Source of the DNA: Bacteroidota bacterium
Lineage (GTDB): Bacteria; Bacteroidota; Bacteroidia; UBA4408
Reading direction: 5' to 3'
Assembly (NCBI GenBank): GCA_016721765.1
Contig: JADKHO010000002.1
Location: 124,001 to 188,000, forward strand
DNA: 64,000 nucleotides
Part shown: piece by piece, positions 40,161 through 49,167 of the stretch
How the letters are laid out: every line of letters starts with the position of its first letter
Numbering within the stretch: the stretch's first letter is position 1
Translations under genes and position numbers: made by a program
The notes under the pieces: model-generated
The model's input: the letters and a program-made list of their open reading frames with translations, nothing else
Told to the model about the DNA's origin: nothing
Database searches by the model: none

Positions 40161-42188
40161 GGCCTATGAGAAATTGGCGTTAAGAAATTTGAATTCATTA
40201 TTAAGCGTGGGCCTGTGTAAGCAATCCTCGAGCGAGAAAACATTTTTTTACTTAGCACTGACCACTTTCGAGCGCTTGGGTTGCGCGGCAATAATGAATT
40301 CAAATTTTAGCCAATTTATCATCAGCCTTGATTTTTTGCTTACTTTTTGATCAAGAAAAAAGTATGAAAATGACCATTGATAGTAGTATTCACCACCCTA
40401 TAGAATCTATTCAACTAAAAGCACGAAATCCCCAAATCACAATCATGAACGAAAAGGATCGGCCTATGAGAAATTGGCGTTAAGAAATTTGAATTCATTT
40501 TTATGCGCAGGCCTGTGTAAGCAATCCACGAGCGAGAAATGAAAGTATTTTCATTTAACAGAATATTGTCGAGCGGCTTGGGTTGCGTGTAAAAATGAAT
40601 TCGAATTTTAGCCAATTTATCATCAGCCTTGATTTTTTTCTTACTTTTTGATCAAGCAAAAAAGTAAGAAAACATGCATGAAAACTCGCAAATAATAATG
40701 ATATACAAAAAACGAAACCTAAAAAAACATCAATAAAATCCGAAAAAGACCGGCCTATGAGAAATTGGCGTTAAGAAATTTGAATTCATTATTAAGCGCG
40801 GGCCTGTGTAAGCAATCCTCGAGCGAGAAAACAATTTTTTACTTAGCACTGACCACTTTCGAGCGCTTGGGTTGCGCGGCAATAATGAATTCAAATTTTA
40901 GCCAATTTATCATCAGCCTTGATTTTTTGCATACTTTTTTATCAAGAAAAAAGTATGAAAATGACCATTGATAGTAGTATTCACCTCCCGATAAAACCTA
41001 AGCAACAAAAAGAACGAAATCCTAAAATCACAATCAAAACCGAAAAGGATCGGCCTATGAGAAATTGGCGTTAAAAAATTTGAATTCATTTTTAAGCGTT
41101 GGCCTCGTGTAAGCAACCCTCGAGCGAGAAATGAAAGTATTTTCATTTAACAGAATATTGTCGAGCGGCTTGGGTTGCGTGTAAAAATGAATTCGAATTT
41201 TAGCCAATTTATCATCAGCCTTGATTTTTTGCTTACTTTTTGATCAAGCAAAAAGTAAGAAAACATGCATGAAAACTCGCAAATAATAATGAGATACAAA
41301 AAACGAAACCTAAAAAAACATCAATAAAATCCGAAAAAGACCGGCCTATGAGAAATTGACGTTAAGAAATTTGAATTCATTTTTAAGCGCGGGCCTTGTG
41401 TAAGCAACCCTCGAGCGAGAAAAATCAATATTTTCCTTTTACTGAATTTATCGAGCGCTTGGGTTGCGTGTAAAAATGAATTCGAATTTTAGCCAATTTA
41501 TCATCAGCCTTGATTTTTTGCATACTTTTTGATCAAGAAAAAAGTATGAGAATGACTATTGCTAGTAGTGTTCACCTCCCGATAAAACCTAAGCAACAAA
41601 AAGCACGAAATCCTAAAATCATAATCATAAACGAAAAGGACCGGCCTATGAGAAATTGGCGTTAAGAAATTTGAATTCATTTTTATGCGCAGGCCTGTGT
41701 AAGCAATCCACGAGCGAGAAATGAAAATATTTTCTTTCAACAGAATATTATCGAGCGGCTTGGGTTGCGCGGCAAAAATTAATTTAAATTTTAGCCAATT
41801 TATCATCAGCCTTGATTTTTTGCTTACTTTTTGATCAAGCAAAAAGTAAGAAAACATGCATGAAAACTCGCAAATAATAATAAGATACAAAAAACGAAAC
41901 CCTAAAAAACATCATTAAAAACCGAAAAGGACCGGCCTATGAGAAATTAGCGTTAAGAAATTTGAATTCATTTTTAAGCGTAGGCCCTGTGTAAGCAACC
42001 CTCGAGCGAGAAACAAAAATATTCTCCAATTACGGAACAAAATCGAGCGCTTGGGTTGCGTGGCAATTAAGGCAAAGCCGAATCACGAATACCTTAAAAA
42101 ATTAACACAATATGAGTAAAAATGAATTAAAATTTTAGCCAATTGCTCATCAGCCTTGATTTTTTGCTTACTTTTTGATCAAGCAAAA
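40161..42188. repeat. Tandem array of seven long hairpin units in a 591-base higher-order repeat
   Basis: Seven units begin GGCCTATGAGAAATTG at 40161, 40461, 40752, 41052, 41343, 41643 and 41934. Spacings alternate exactly 300/291. Each has a left arm of about 45 bases, a variable loop and a right arm that is the imperfect reverse complement (ending CATCAGCC). A second small hairpin follows with arms CTTACTTTTT and AAAAAGTAAG, then an AT-rich spacer. Odd units 1, 3 and 5 share one spacer type, even units 2, 4 and 6 another. Unit 7 carries an extra insert near 42067-42117. Apparent reading frames here are artefacts of the repeat. Nothing marks it as a transposon: no transposase, no target duplication seen. 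Confidence 0.9.
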
Positions 42189-42282
42189 AGTAAGAAAACA
42201 CCTTACAAGTAATGATTTTAATAGTTTTATAATTCAAATCTTATTGCAATTAACCAAAGTACTTTTCTACACTTATCCACAT

Positions 42283-42320
42283 AAAAAAAGCAGTTGCATA
42301 TTAGGCAACTGCTTTTTTTT
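42283..42320. terminator. Bidirectional rho-independent terminator
   Basis: GCAGTTGC and GCAACTGC form an 8-bp stem flanked by A and T runs on both sides. It would end the minus-strand SiaC gene and shield the repeat array. Confidence 0.85.
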
Positions 42321-42335
42321 ATACTATTTCAAAGC

Positions 42336-42719
42336 TTAAGCTTCGCTCAATACCATTTTAAAAGGAATGTTAATAATGGCTTGATAATCTTCGCCTGCTT
42401 CTAACATATCCTCATCATCCTCTTCATAATGCCAGTTAATAATAACCTCACTACTTCCGCCTTTGTGAATACTCTCAAGTTTTTTAAATACGTCCAAAAT
42501 ACACTTCGAAGAACTGGTATTAAAGTACTCCAAATGAATATTCACATTTGTATTCTTTTGTGGCTTGCCCGAGTATTTATCCAACCAGTCTACAAGCGGT
42601 TTGTAAAACTCAATCGAGTTTTCAGGGATCGATCTCCCTTTAATTTCTAAATATCCTTTATCCCAATCAAATTTAATAGTAGGCGTTTTGGGTGAACCTT
42701 CAATTAGCAGTGTTTCCAT
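42336..42719 (-). CDS. SiaC-like protein (DUF1987 domain)
   Basis: The 127-residue protein matches the DUF1987/SiaC pattern: an N-terminal strand METLLIEGSPKTPTIKFDW, then KGYLEIKGRSIPENSIEFYKPL, VNIHLEYFNTSSSKCILDVF with the phospho-acceptor-type Ser/Thr cluster, and INWHYEEDDEDMLEAGEDY. In Pseudomonas, SiaC is phosphorylated by SiaB and binds the diguanylate cyclase SiaD. No cyclase is present here. It follows the SiaB-like gene by 9 bases on the same strand. Confidence 0.85.
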   Translation of the reverse strand: METLLIEGSPKTPTIKFDWDKGYLEIKGRSIPENSIEFYKPLVDWLDKYSGKPQKNTNVNIHLEYFNTSSSKCILDVFKKLESIHKGGSSEVIINWHYEEDDEDMLEAGEDYQAIINIPFKMVLSEA

Positions 42720-42728
42720 AGTATTTAA

Positions 42729-43280
42729 TTATTGTGAGATTTTAATGTTCAAACTAAAAAATGAATATTTATCATCCGCCACCATAAAATTATAGTTCAG
42801 CTTCTGACCTGATTTACGCGCAATGTCTATCATTCCCAAGCCTCCTCCGCCTTTTTCAGAGAAAGTATCGTTGTTTAATATTTCTTTATAGTACTCTTTT
42901 AACTCCTCTTTACTCATCTCATTTATCTTGTCTAATTTTACTCTGAGATTTTCAACGTTCGAAGTTAAGATATAATTTCCGGTAATAATGCTGTATTCAT
43001 TCTCCACCTTACCTATCATAAAAATGGCCGAACGAGAAACAATTTCATTCGTGTCATCCGTAAAGGCAACTTCATCCATGTGGTGATACAAATTCTGCAA
43101 ACACTCCACCAACACATTATACACTTTCTTCTTAACTTTTGGCTCCTCCTGCAAATTATCCAACTTGGATTCCATAATTTGCAATATAGACGTCAGCAAT
43201 TCGGAGGTGATATCACCTTTAAATGAAAGCATAATTTTATTACGATCCATTTTATCGTAAAAATCATAAATATCAACCAT
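42729..43280 (-). CDS. SiaB-family protein kinase
   Basis: The 183-residue protein resembles the SiaB family (DUF6272): an N-terminal MVDIYDFYDKMDRNKIMLSF, VLVECLQNLYHHMDE where the N-box helix of GHKL folds sits, and a glycine-rich EKGGGGLGMIDIARKSG ATP-lid motif. These are anti-sigma-like GHKL kinases that phosphorylate a SiaC or anti-sigma antagonist partner, here the next gene. The matching phosphatase (SiaA, PP2C type) is not in the window. Confidence 0.82.
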   Translation of the reverse strand: MVDIYDFYDKMDRNKIMLSFKGDITSELLTSILQIMESKLDNLQEEPKVKKKVYNVLVECLQNLYHHMDEVAFTDDTNEIVSRSAIFMIGKVENEYSIITGNYILTSNVENLRVKLDKINEMSKEELKEYYKEILNNDTFSEKGGGGLGMIDIARKSGQKLNYNFMVADDKYSFFSLNIKISQ

Positions 43281-43557
43281 CCTATTTCGCTTTAGTTAAA
43301 TAAATATATTGCTGCTTATTCGCTTAAAATTGTGTAAAAACCCTTGATATTACTAATATATGTTAGCAAATATAACTATTTGTATAAATAAAAACATCGG
43401 CTAAAATAGAATTTATTTACAACTATTTGTTATTAACTCCGAAAAAAAAATAATCGCACACCATTCCTTATTGCTTCATATTTCGGTTTACAACTTCTTT
43501 TCAATCCAAAATTTTCTCTTAGCACTCCCTTGCTTATTTCATTAAATTTGTTCCGCA

Positions 43558-44304
43558 ATGAATGGCAACTTCAAGAAAAAATACTGGTTCGATATCTGGT
43601 TCGATTCTCCCTACTATCACTTACTCTATCAACACAGAGATAAAGATGAAGCAAAAGAATTTATTACCAATTTAATTCAGCACCTTAAGCTTGCACCACA
43701 TTCATTTTTGCTCGATTTGGCCTGCGGTAAAGGAAGACACTCTATTTATTTTGCTAAAAATGGATATAATGTTACGGGCTTAGACCTCTCCAAACAAAGC
43801 ATTCAATATGCACAACAATTCGAAAACGATTCGCTTTCTTTCTTTACACACGATATGCGCCAGCCCTTTCGTGTGAATTATTTCGATGCGGTAATGAACC
43901 TCTTTACCAGTTTCGGTTATTTCGAAAATGAAAAAGATAATCTAAAAACCATTCAATCTGCCGCAGCCTCCATGAAACAAGGGGGTGTATTGGTTATTGA
44001 TTTTATGAATTCTACCAAAGTGCTCAATGAACTAATACCTAAGGAACAAAAAAAAGTCTGCGATATCGCTTTTAAAATTCAAAAAAAAATAGAAAAAGGT
44101 TTTCTCATCAAACACATTAATTTCACCGATAATGGCGAAGATTTTTCCTTCACCGAAAAAGTAAAAACCCTTAAACTGCCTGACTTTATTCACTATTTCG
44201 AAAAAAGTGGATTACGTCTTACGGCAACTTTTGGAAATTACAACCTTCAAAAATTCGATGAAAAAACTTCCGAACGCCTCATTTTACTGGCAACTAAAGT
44301 GTAA
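43558..44304 (+). CDS. Class I SAM-dependent methyltransferase
   Basis: The 248-residue protein has the motif I region SFLLDLACGKGRHSIYFAKNG, motif II TGLDLSKQSI and a motif III-like FDAVMNLFTSFGYF. The N-terminal YWFDIWFDSPYYHLLYQHRD is a conserved feature of a methyltransferase subfamily frequent in Bacteroidota. Substrate is unknown. It is a free-standing gene between the SiaB promoter region and a repeat-rich gap. Confidence 0.85.
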   Translation: MNGNFKKKYWFDIWFDSPYYHLLYQHRDKDEAKEFITNLIQHLKLAPHSFLLDLACGKGRHSIYFAKNGYNVTGLDLSKQSIQYAQQFENDSLSFFTHDMRQPFRVNYFDAVMNLFTSFGYFENEKDNLKTIQSAAASMKQGGVLVIDFMNSTKVLNELIPKEQKKVCDIAFKIQKKIEKGFLIKHINFTDNGEDFSFTEKVKTLKLPDFIHYFEKSGLRLTATFGNYNLQKFDEKTSERLILLATKV

Positions 44305-44679
44305 CACATAAACTCTTTTTTGTTAATTCTAGCCTTACAATTTCTCCTTTTATAAAACATTCATAGTCTGCTGTGAGCTACAATTAATGTCAATTTTTTT
44401 TGGGCAATACCCGATGAAAAATCGGGTCAGGCTTTCACCACTCGCTTCCGCCAGCCGGCGGAGAGCTCAAACAAAGGCTCAATCCTTATTGCATAACAGC
44501 ATCCAAATAAATATACTACACTTTTCAAAAATATTTTTCCTTACAATATCATTGATTCAAACAATAAATTGCAAACTCCAACAATTTGCTACTTTCTCGC
44601 ATAGTAATACATAAGCATATAATTTTATATCTTTATCAAAATTAAATCAAACAACACCCCATTACCGCACAAATGTTTT
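44305..44679. other. Gap with short dispersed repeat, 375 bases
   Basis: No gene is supported. CCCGAT, five bases and ATCGGG form an inverted repeat at 44410-44426. Next comes a GC-rich segment with the palindrome CCGCCAGCCGGCGG near 44449-44462. The GC-rich block stands out against AT-rich surroundings and looks like a remnant of a dispersed repeat family of Bacteroidota genomes (inference). Confidence 0.5.
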
Positions 44680-45393
44680 ATGCCCCAACAGCAGTTTGAA
44701 TTCAAACAGTTTAAAATAAACCAAGATAAATGTGCCATGAAAGTAGGCACGGATGCAGTTTTGCTGGGCTCATGGGTGGATGCTGCTACTTCCACAACTA
44801 TCTTAGATATCGGCACCGGCACCGGAATAATTGCCCTCATGCTGGCACAAAAATCTACCGCTCAAATTCATGCCATCGATATTGATGATGCTGCCTTCTT
44901 GCAAGCACAAGAAAACGTAAGCAACTGTAAATGGAAAGAACGCATACATGTTTACCATCAGTCCTTTCAAAACTTTTTTAAAAATCACGAAAAAAAATAC
45001 GATTTAATCGTTAGTAATCCACCTTATTTTATCGACTCTTCCAAAGCTTCTGCAGAATCGCGCACCGCAGCCCGTCATACCGATTCTCTTGCTTTCGAAG
45101 ACCTGCTTGAAGGCGTATTAAAACTGCTTTCAAAAAACGGAAAGTTTTGTGTGATACTTCCCAGCAAAGAAGCCGAAATATTTCGTGACTTAGCTAAAGA
45201 AAAAAAATTGCACGTCGATAAAATCTTGCGCGTGAAAACAAGAGCCGATAAAACCGAAAAACGATTGCTGATGCAATTCGAATTTAATCCAACCACCTTT
45301 TCCGAAAGCAGTATCATTATTGAACAGGATGAGCGACATTCCTATTCAGAAGAATACAAACAACTGACAAAGGATTATTACCTTGCGTTTTAA
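44680..45393 (+). CDS. trmN6: tRNA1(Val) (adenine(37)-N6)-methyltransferase family protein
   Basis: The 237-residue protein has an N-terminal FKQFKINQDKCAMKVGTDAV typical of TrmN6/YfiC, motif I ILDIGTGTGIIALMLAQKS, and the amino-methyltransferase catalytic motif NPPYF preceded by YDLIVS. TrmN6 methylates A37 of tRNA-Val. The length matches the family. It lies 42 bases upstream of the phosphofructokinase gene. Confidence 0.9.
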   Translation: MPQQQFEFKQFKINQDKCAMKVGTDAVLLGSWVDAATSTTILDIGTGTGIIALMLAQKSTAQIHAIDIDDAAFLQAQENVSNCKWKERIHVYHQSFQNFFKNHEKKYDLIVSNPPYFIDSSKASAESRTAARHTDSLAFEDLLEGVLKLLSKNGKFCVILPSKEAEIFRDLAKEKKLHVDKILRVKTRADKTEKRLLMQFEFNPTTFSESSIIIEQDERHSYSEEYKQLTKDYYLAF

Positions 45394-45435
45394 ATTTACT
45401 CCTATTTTTACACCCAATTTATAAGAAGAAAAAAG

Positions 45436-46404
45436 ATGAAGAAGATTGCTGTTTTTACCTCCGGTGGCGATTCCCCCGGAATGAACGCTTGTATTAGAGC
45501 GGTAGTGCGTACCGGTATATACCACAAATTATCCGTAATGGGAATCATGCATGGTTACGAAGGAATGATAGATGGAGAGTTTATTAACTTAGATACACGC
45601 AGCGTTGCCAACATTATTCAACGCGGCGGCACCATCCTCAAAACTGCCCGAAGCAAACGATTCATGACCAAAGAAGGCATGAAAAAAGCTTACGATAATT
45701 TAGTAAAGCACGGCATTCAAGGCATTGTTGCCATTGGAGGAAACGGAACGTTTACCGGCGCTGCCGAATTTAGCTCCATCTATAAAATGCCCTTTATCGG
45801 TATACCCGGCACAATTGATAACGACCTAGCTGGAACCGATTTCACAATTGGATACGATACTGCCATCAACACTGTAATTAATGCAGTCGATAAAATTAGA
45901 GATACCGCCGAAAGTCACGACCGACTATTTTTTGTGGAAGTCATGGGTCGCGATGCCGGTCTAATTGCTTTAAACAGTGGAATTGGTGTAGGTGCCGAAA
46001 GTATTTTAATCCCCGAAACCAAAACCGATTTAAGCCACCTCATTGCGCGTTTGGAAAGAGGAAGAAAAAGCAAATCTTCCAAAATTATTATCGTTGCCGA
46101 AGGCGAAGAAGAAGGCGGAGCATTCGAAATTGCTCGAAAAGTAAAAGAGCGATTCAACCAATACGATACCCGTGTCTCCATTTTAGGCCACATGCAAAGA
46201 GGAGGAAGCCCTTCCTGCAACGATCGTGTGCTTGCCAGCCGTCTTGGTTTCATGGCTGTGGAAGCACTAATTTCAGGTAAAGACGGGCAAATGGTTGGAG
46301 TGATTAATAATGAAGTGGCATACACCCCCTTCAGTCAAGCAATTAAACACATAGAGGAAACCGACCAGGAAATTATGCGCATGATCGAAATTTTATCCTT
46401 GTAA
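45436..46404 (+). CDS. pfkA: ATP-dependent 6-phosphofructokinase
   Basis: The 322-residue protein has the length of bacterial PfkA. Motifs: SGGDSPGMNACIRAVVR for the ATP phosphates, IGGNGTFTGA (the Asp of the usual GGDG is Asn107 here), the catalytic PGTIDNDLAGTD with Asp128 and Asp130, and LGHMQRGGSP for the allosteric/substrate site. Gly rather than Lys before TIDND and Gly after GGN fit the ATP-dependent rather than the pyrophosphate type. It catalyses the committed step of glycolysis. Confidence 0.93.
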   Translation: MKKIAVFTSGGDSPGMNACIRAVVRTGIYHKLSVMGIMHGYEGMIDGEFINLDTRSVANIIQRGGTILKTARSKRFMTKEGMKKAYDNLVKHGIQGIVAIGGNGTFTGAAEFSSIYKMPFIGIPGTIDNDLAGTDFTIGYDTAINTVINAVDKIRDTAESHDRLFFVEVMGRDAGLIALNSGIGVGAESILIPETKTDLSHLIARLERGRKSKSSKIIIVAEGEEEGGAFEIARKVKERFNQYDTRVSILGHMQRGGSPSCNDRVLASRLGFMAVEALISGKDGQMVGVINNEVAYTPFSQAIKHIEETDQEIMRMIEILSL

Positions 46405-46406
46405 AA

Positions 46407-46772
46407 ATGCTCTCCTCCGAAACTTGTAAAGCCATTGCCACCCGCTGGATGAACGCATTTAATGCACACGATATAATAGAGCTCCTAAATCTCTACGACG
46501 AAAGTGCCGTGCACTACAGCCCCAAATTACTCGAGCGAAAACCCGAAACAAAAGGACTTATAAAAGGAAAACCCGAATTGTACACCTGGTGGAAAGATGC
46601 CTTTGAACGCCTGCCAACACTAAGCTACAAACCAACCAAATTTATTGCCGAAGCCGACTGTATTTTTATGGAATACATCCGCAGCGTCGAAGGCGAAAAA
46701 GACCTAAAAGTAGGAGAGGTGCTCGAAATAAAAAACGACCGCATCATAGCTTCCCGGGTATATCACGGATAA
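46407..46772 (+). CDS. SnoaL/NTF2-like protein
   Basis: The 121-residue protein starts 2 bases after pfkA, so they are co-translated. RWMNAFNAHDIIELLNLYDE and YTWWKDAFERLP fit the SnoaL/NTF2-like alpha+beta cone. The conserved His/Asp positions suggest a small ligand pocket; function is not predictable. A terminator lies immediately after its stop. Confidence 0.82.
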   Translation: MLSSETCKAIATRWMNAFNAHDIIELLNLYDESAVHYSPKLLERKPETKGLIKGKPELYTWWKDAFERLPTLSYKPTKFIAEADCIFMEYIRSVEGEKDLKVGEVLEIKNDRIIASRVYHG

Positions 46773-46776
46773 AAAA

Positions 46777-46808
46777 AAATCTCTGCCAATATAAGCAGAG
46801 ATTTTTTT
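46777..46808 (+). terminator. Rho-independent terminator
   Basis: AAATCTCTGC and GCAGAGATTT form a 10-bp stem with an eight-base loop and T run, immediately after the SnoaL-like gene. Confidence 0.9.
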
Positions 46809-46865
46809 ATTAATATTTCGCTTGAATTAAAGAAGTAATTAAATCAACAACATCAAGCAAAAACC

Positions 46866-46903
46866 CTATGTGCACCCTATGTTCCCTATGCTCCTATGTG
46901 TTT
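46866..46903. repeat. Dispersed intergenic repeat, copy 1
   Basis: A 38-base stretch made of CTATG-containing short phrases (CTATGTGCACC, GCTCCTATGTGTTT) recurs in shorter form at 60873-60900. Both lie at the ends of genes. Confidence 0.6.
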
Positions 46904-46917
46904 CAAAAAAAACACCC

Positions 46918-47337
46918 TTAAAAACGCTCCAATTTCGAGAAAAAGAAATCACCCTCAATCTGAGCATTCTCATCGCTATCCGAACCATGCACCGCATTAG
47001 CAGCAATCGATTCAGCATATATTTTACGAATAGTACCCTCTGCAGCATCTTTAGGATTAGTAGCACCAATTAAAGTTCTGAAATCAGCAACTGCATTGTC
47101 CTTCTCTAATATAGCAGCAACAATTGGCCCCGAAGACATGTAATCCACCAATTCCCCATAAAAAGGACGGGCTTTGTGCACTTCATAAAACTTACCGGCC
47201 GCATCCTTACTCAATTGCGTGTATTTCATGGCAATTATTTTAAAACCACCATCGTTAATCATTTTTAAAATCCCGCCAATATAATTCTTTGCTGTGGCGT
47301 CAGGCTTAATCATTGTAAACGTTCTATTTGTTGACAT
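46918..47337 (-). CDS. ndk: Nucleoside diphosphate kinase
   Basis: The 139-residue protein has the family features TFTMIKPDATAKNYIGGIL, RPFYGELVDYMSSGPIVA and the active site NAVHGSDSDENA with the phospho-His. It transfers phosphate among nucleoside tri- and diphosphates in the cytoplasm. The length is normal. It is divergent from nrnA, 97 bases apart. Confidence 0.97.
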   Translation of the reverse strand: MSTNRTFTMIKPDATAKNYIGGILKMINDGGFKIIAMKYTQLSKDAAGKFYEVHKARPFYGELVDYMSSGPIVAAILEKDNAVADFRTLIGATNPKDAAEGTIRKIYAESIAANAVHGSDSDENAQIEGDFFFSKLERF

Positions 47338-47434
47338 TGTTTTTTTAGTTTAATTTTTCGAGCCGCAAAACTATAAAAATTCGCCCAATTCTGCCCCCTC
47401 ATTTTTATTCTTATTTTTGAAGAAAATTAAATGT

Positions 47435-48472
47435 ATGCTCAGCCCGCTAGAATTAGGTAGATTAAAGGAAGTCCTTCGCAAGAAGAAAGATATTGTTATA
47501 ACCACCCACCTCAATCCCGATGGAGATGCCATTGGTTCCTCATTAGGACTATATAATTTTTTGTTAGCCAAAGGACACAAAGTAACGGTTATCCCACCCA
47601 ACGATTATCCCGAGTTTTTATCCTGGATGGAAGGCTGCGACAAAATAATTCCTTACGATAAGAATGTTAAGAAATGCGCCAAACTCATTGCTTCCGCAGA
47701 TATTATTTTCTGCCTCGATTACAATGCCTTGTCGCGCATCGACAAAATGGAAGAAGCTGTTAGCACTGCAAAAGGCTTTAAAATACTGGTGGATCACCAC
47801 CTCTTTCCACAAAAATTTGCCGATATTAATTTCTCCGATACAAGTGCCTGTTCCACCTGTCAACTCATCTTCGAACTAATCGATGGGATAGGAGAGAAGG
47901 ACATGCTCACCAAAGATATCAGCAATTGCTTGTATACCGGCATCATGACCGACACCGGTTCATTTCGTTTCGATGCTACCACTGCCGATACACATCGCAT
48001 AGTGGCAGAATTGCTAGAAGCCGGAGCCCAAAAAACATTCATTCACGAGCAAGTCTACGATACCAATTCCGAAAACCGGATGAAGCTGCTTGGTCATGCA
48101 CTGGCTCATAAACTCACGGTTTTAGAGGATTTCAAAACGGCTTTTATCAGCCTAAGCGCCGAAGAACTGGAGCGCTTCCACCACCAAAAAGGCGATACCG
48201 AAGGCTTTGTTAACTATGCCCTCTCGGTTAATAAAGTAAAATTTGCAGCTATTTTTATTGAGCGCGACGACATCGTAAAAATATCATTCCGCTCCAAAGG
48301 TAATTTTGACGCGAACACATTTGCACGCGAAAATTTTGAAGGTGGCGGTCACTTTAATGCCGCAGGCGCGCATTCCGACTTATCACTAGATGAAACACTG
48401 CTTAAATTTGTAGGACTCCTGCCAAAATACAAAGCACAACTCCTCTCAAACGAATCAAAACCCAAATCCTAA
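47435..48472 (+). CDS. nrnA: DHH-family phosphoesterase NrnA (oligoribonuclease/pAp phosphatase)
   Basis: From ATG 47435 the product has 345 residues. DHH domain: THLNPDGDAIGSSLG, FCLDYNALSRID, LVDHHLFPQ and TGIMTDTGSFRF. DHHA1 domain near the C-terminus: EGGGHFNAAGAHSD. This is the bifunctional oligoribonuclease/pAp phosphatase type that replaces Orn in many bacteria. The upstream TTG 47417 is not needed to complete the fold. Confidence 0.93.
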   Translation: MLSPLELGRLKEVLRKKKDIVITTHLNPDGDAIGSSLGLYNFLLAKGHKVTVIPPNDYPEFLSWMEGCDKIIPYDKNVKKCAKLIASADIIFCLDYNALSRIDKMEEAVSTAKGFKILVDHHLFPQKFADINFSDTSACSTCQLIFELIDGIGEKDMLTKDISNCLYTGIMTDTGSFRFDATTADTHRIVAELLEAGAQKTFIHEQVYDTNSENRMKLLGHALAHKLTVLEDFKTAFISLSAEELERFHHQKGDTEGFVNYALSVNKVKFAAIFIERDDIVKISFRSKGNFDANTFARENFEGGGHFNAAGAHSDLSLDETLLKFVGLLPKYKAQLLSNESKPKS

Positions 48473-48560
48473 TCACCAAGCCCTAAACAAAAAGTCACAA
48501 ATCCAAACTCCTTAATCCTAAATCCGAATTCCCAAATCCTTAATCCTTAATCCCTTCACA
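48473..48560. repeat. Low-complexity CCTAAATCC/CCTTAATCC tract
   Basis: Between two convergent genes lie many imperfect repeats of 7-8 bases (TCCTTAA, TCCTAAA, TCCAAAC). No gene or terminator is visible. The same phrasing occurs elsewhere only as fragments. Confidence 0.6.
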
Positions 48561-49166
48561 CTAAATCCTAAACTTCACACCAATCCCATTACTACTCAAG
48601 TTTACCTTATCCAAAAAACGATACAATTTCTTATTGCCATGGTTATTTTCCACAGCAAACATAACAGCATCAAAACACATTAAAAACGCGCCTTGCAGCA
48701 TTATCGATTGCCCATAACCCTTGTAAACAGCCGATTTACTTTCTTGATTTTTGGCACGTTCGGTCAAATATAAACCAGCCGTTATATATGCTGCATCCAA
48801 TGCAGCATTTGCCAAAAAAGTTTTTTCAATCGATTGCTGTTGCTTGAAACTTTTTTTCAAATCATAACTTTTCTTGTCGTTCACTGCCCCCAAATAACCG
48901 GTGGCAGCAAGCACCAAGTTTATTCCACCCCACATCATGTTCATTTTGTGAAAATTTTTATCCACTTCTGCATGTGTAGTGCTAAACCCATAAGCACCTG
49001 CAGCCACATTGGCTAAACTCCAAGCAGCAAGCACGGTCATGCCTTTTTTACTGATGTTGATACGCTCTTTGTTAAATTCATTCAACTCATCCACAGTTTG
49101 GGAGTTGGCAATGTTGCCAAGTGAAAGCAGGCATAGAGCAAGAAGTAAATTTTTTATTTTCATCAT
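48561..49166 (-). CDS. Secreted/membrane protein, DUF6992-like
   Basis: The 201-residue protein has a signal peptide (to about ANSQ) and three or four moderately hydrophobic helices (MTVLAAWSLANVAAGAYGF, MMWGGINLVLAATGYLGA, IMLQGAFLMCFDAVMF). It resembles a Bacteroidota-specific family (DUF6992, from memory). No function is known. It is the last gene of a minus-strand run with Idi, 1 base after it. Confidence 0.62.
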   Translation of the reverse strand: MMKIKNLLLALCLLSLGNIANSQTVDELNEFNKERINISKKGMTVLAAWSLANVAAGAYGFSTTHAEVDKNFHKMNMMWGGINLVLAATGYLGAVNDKKSYDLKKSFKQQQSIEKTFLANAALDAAYITAGLYLTERAKNQESKSAVYKGYGQSIMLQGAFLMCFDAVMFAVENNHGNKKLYRFLDKVNLSSNGIGVKFRI

Positions 49167-49167
49167 A

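Noticed and set aside
40415..41890. Short reading frames in the hairpin array, several sharing near-identical peptides
   Set aside because: They recur because the DNA repeats; most run through both arms of palindromes, start at different points and have no upstream signals.
40161..42188. Possible CRISPR array
   Set aside because: Units are about 300 bases, palindromic, with related rather than unique spacers, and no cas gene is in the window.
44387..44614. 75-codon plus-strand frame after the methyltransferase
   Set aside because: It runs through the GC-rich dispersed repeat and has no recognisable protein features.
45436..46404. Asn in place of Asp in the PfkA GGDG motif as a pseudo-enzyme sign
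   Set aside because: The catalytic TIDND and other motifs are intact, and GGNG variants seem tolerated in related PfkA proteins as far as I recall.
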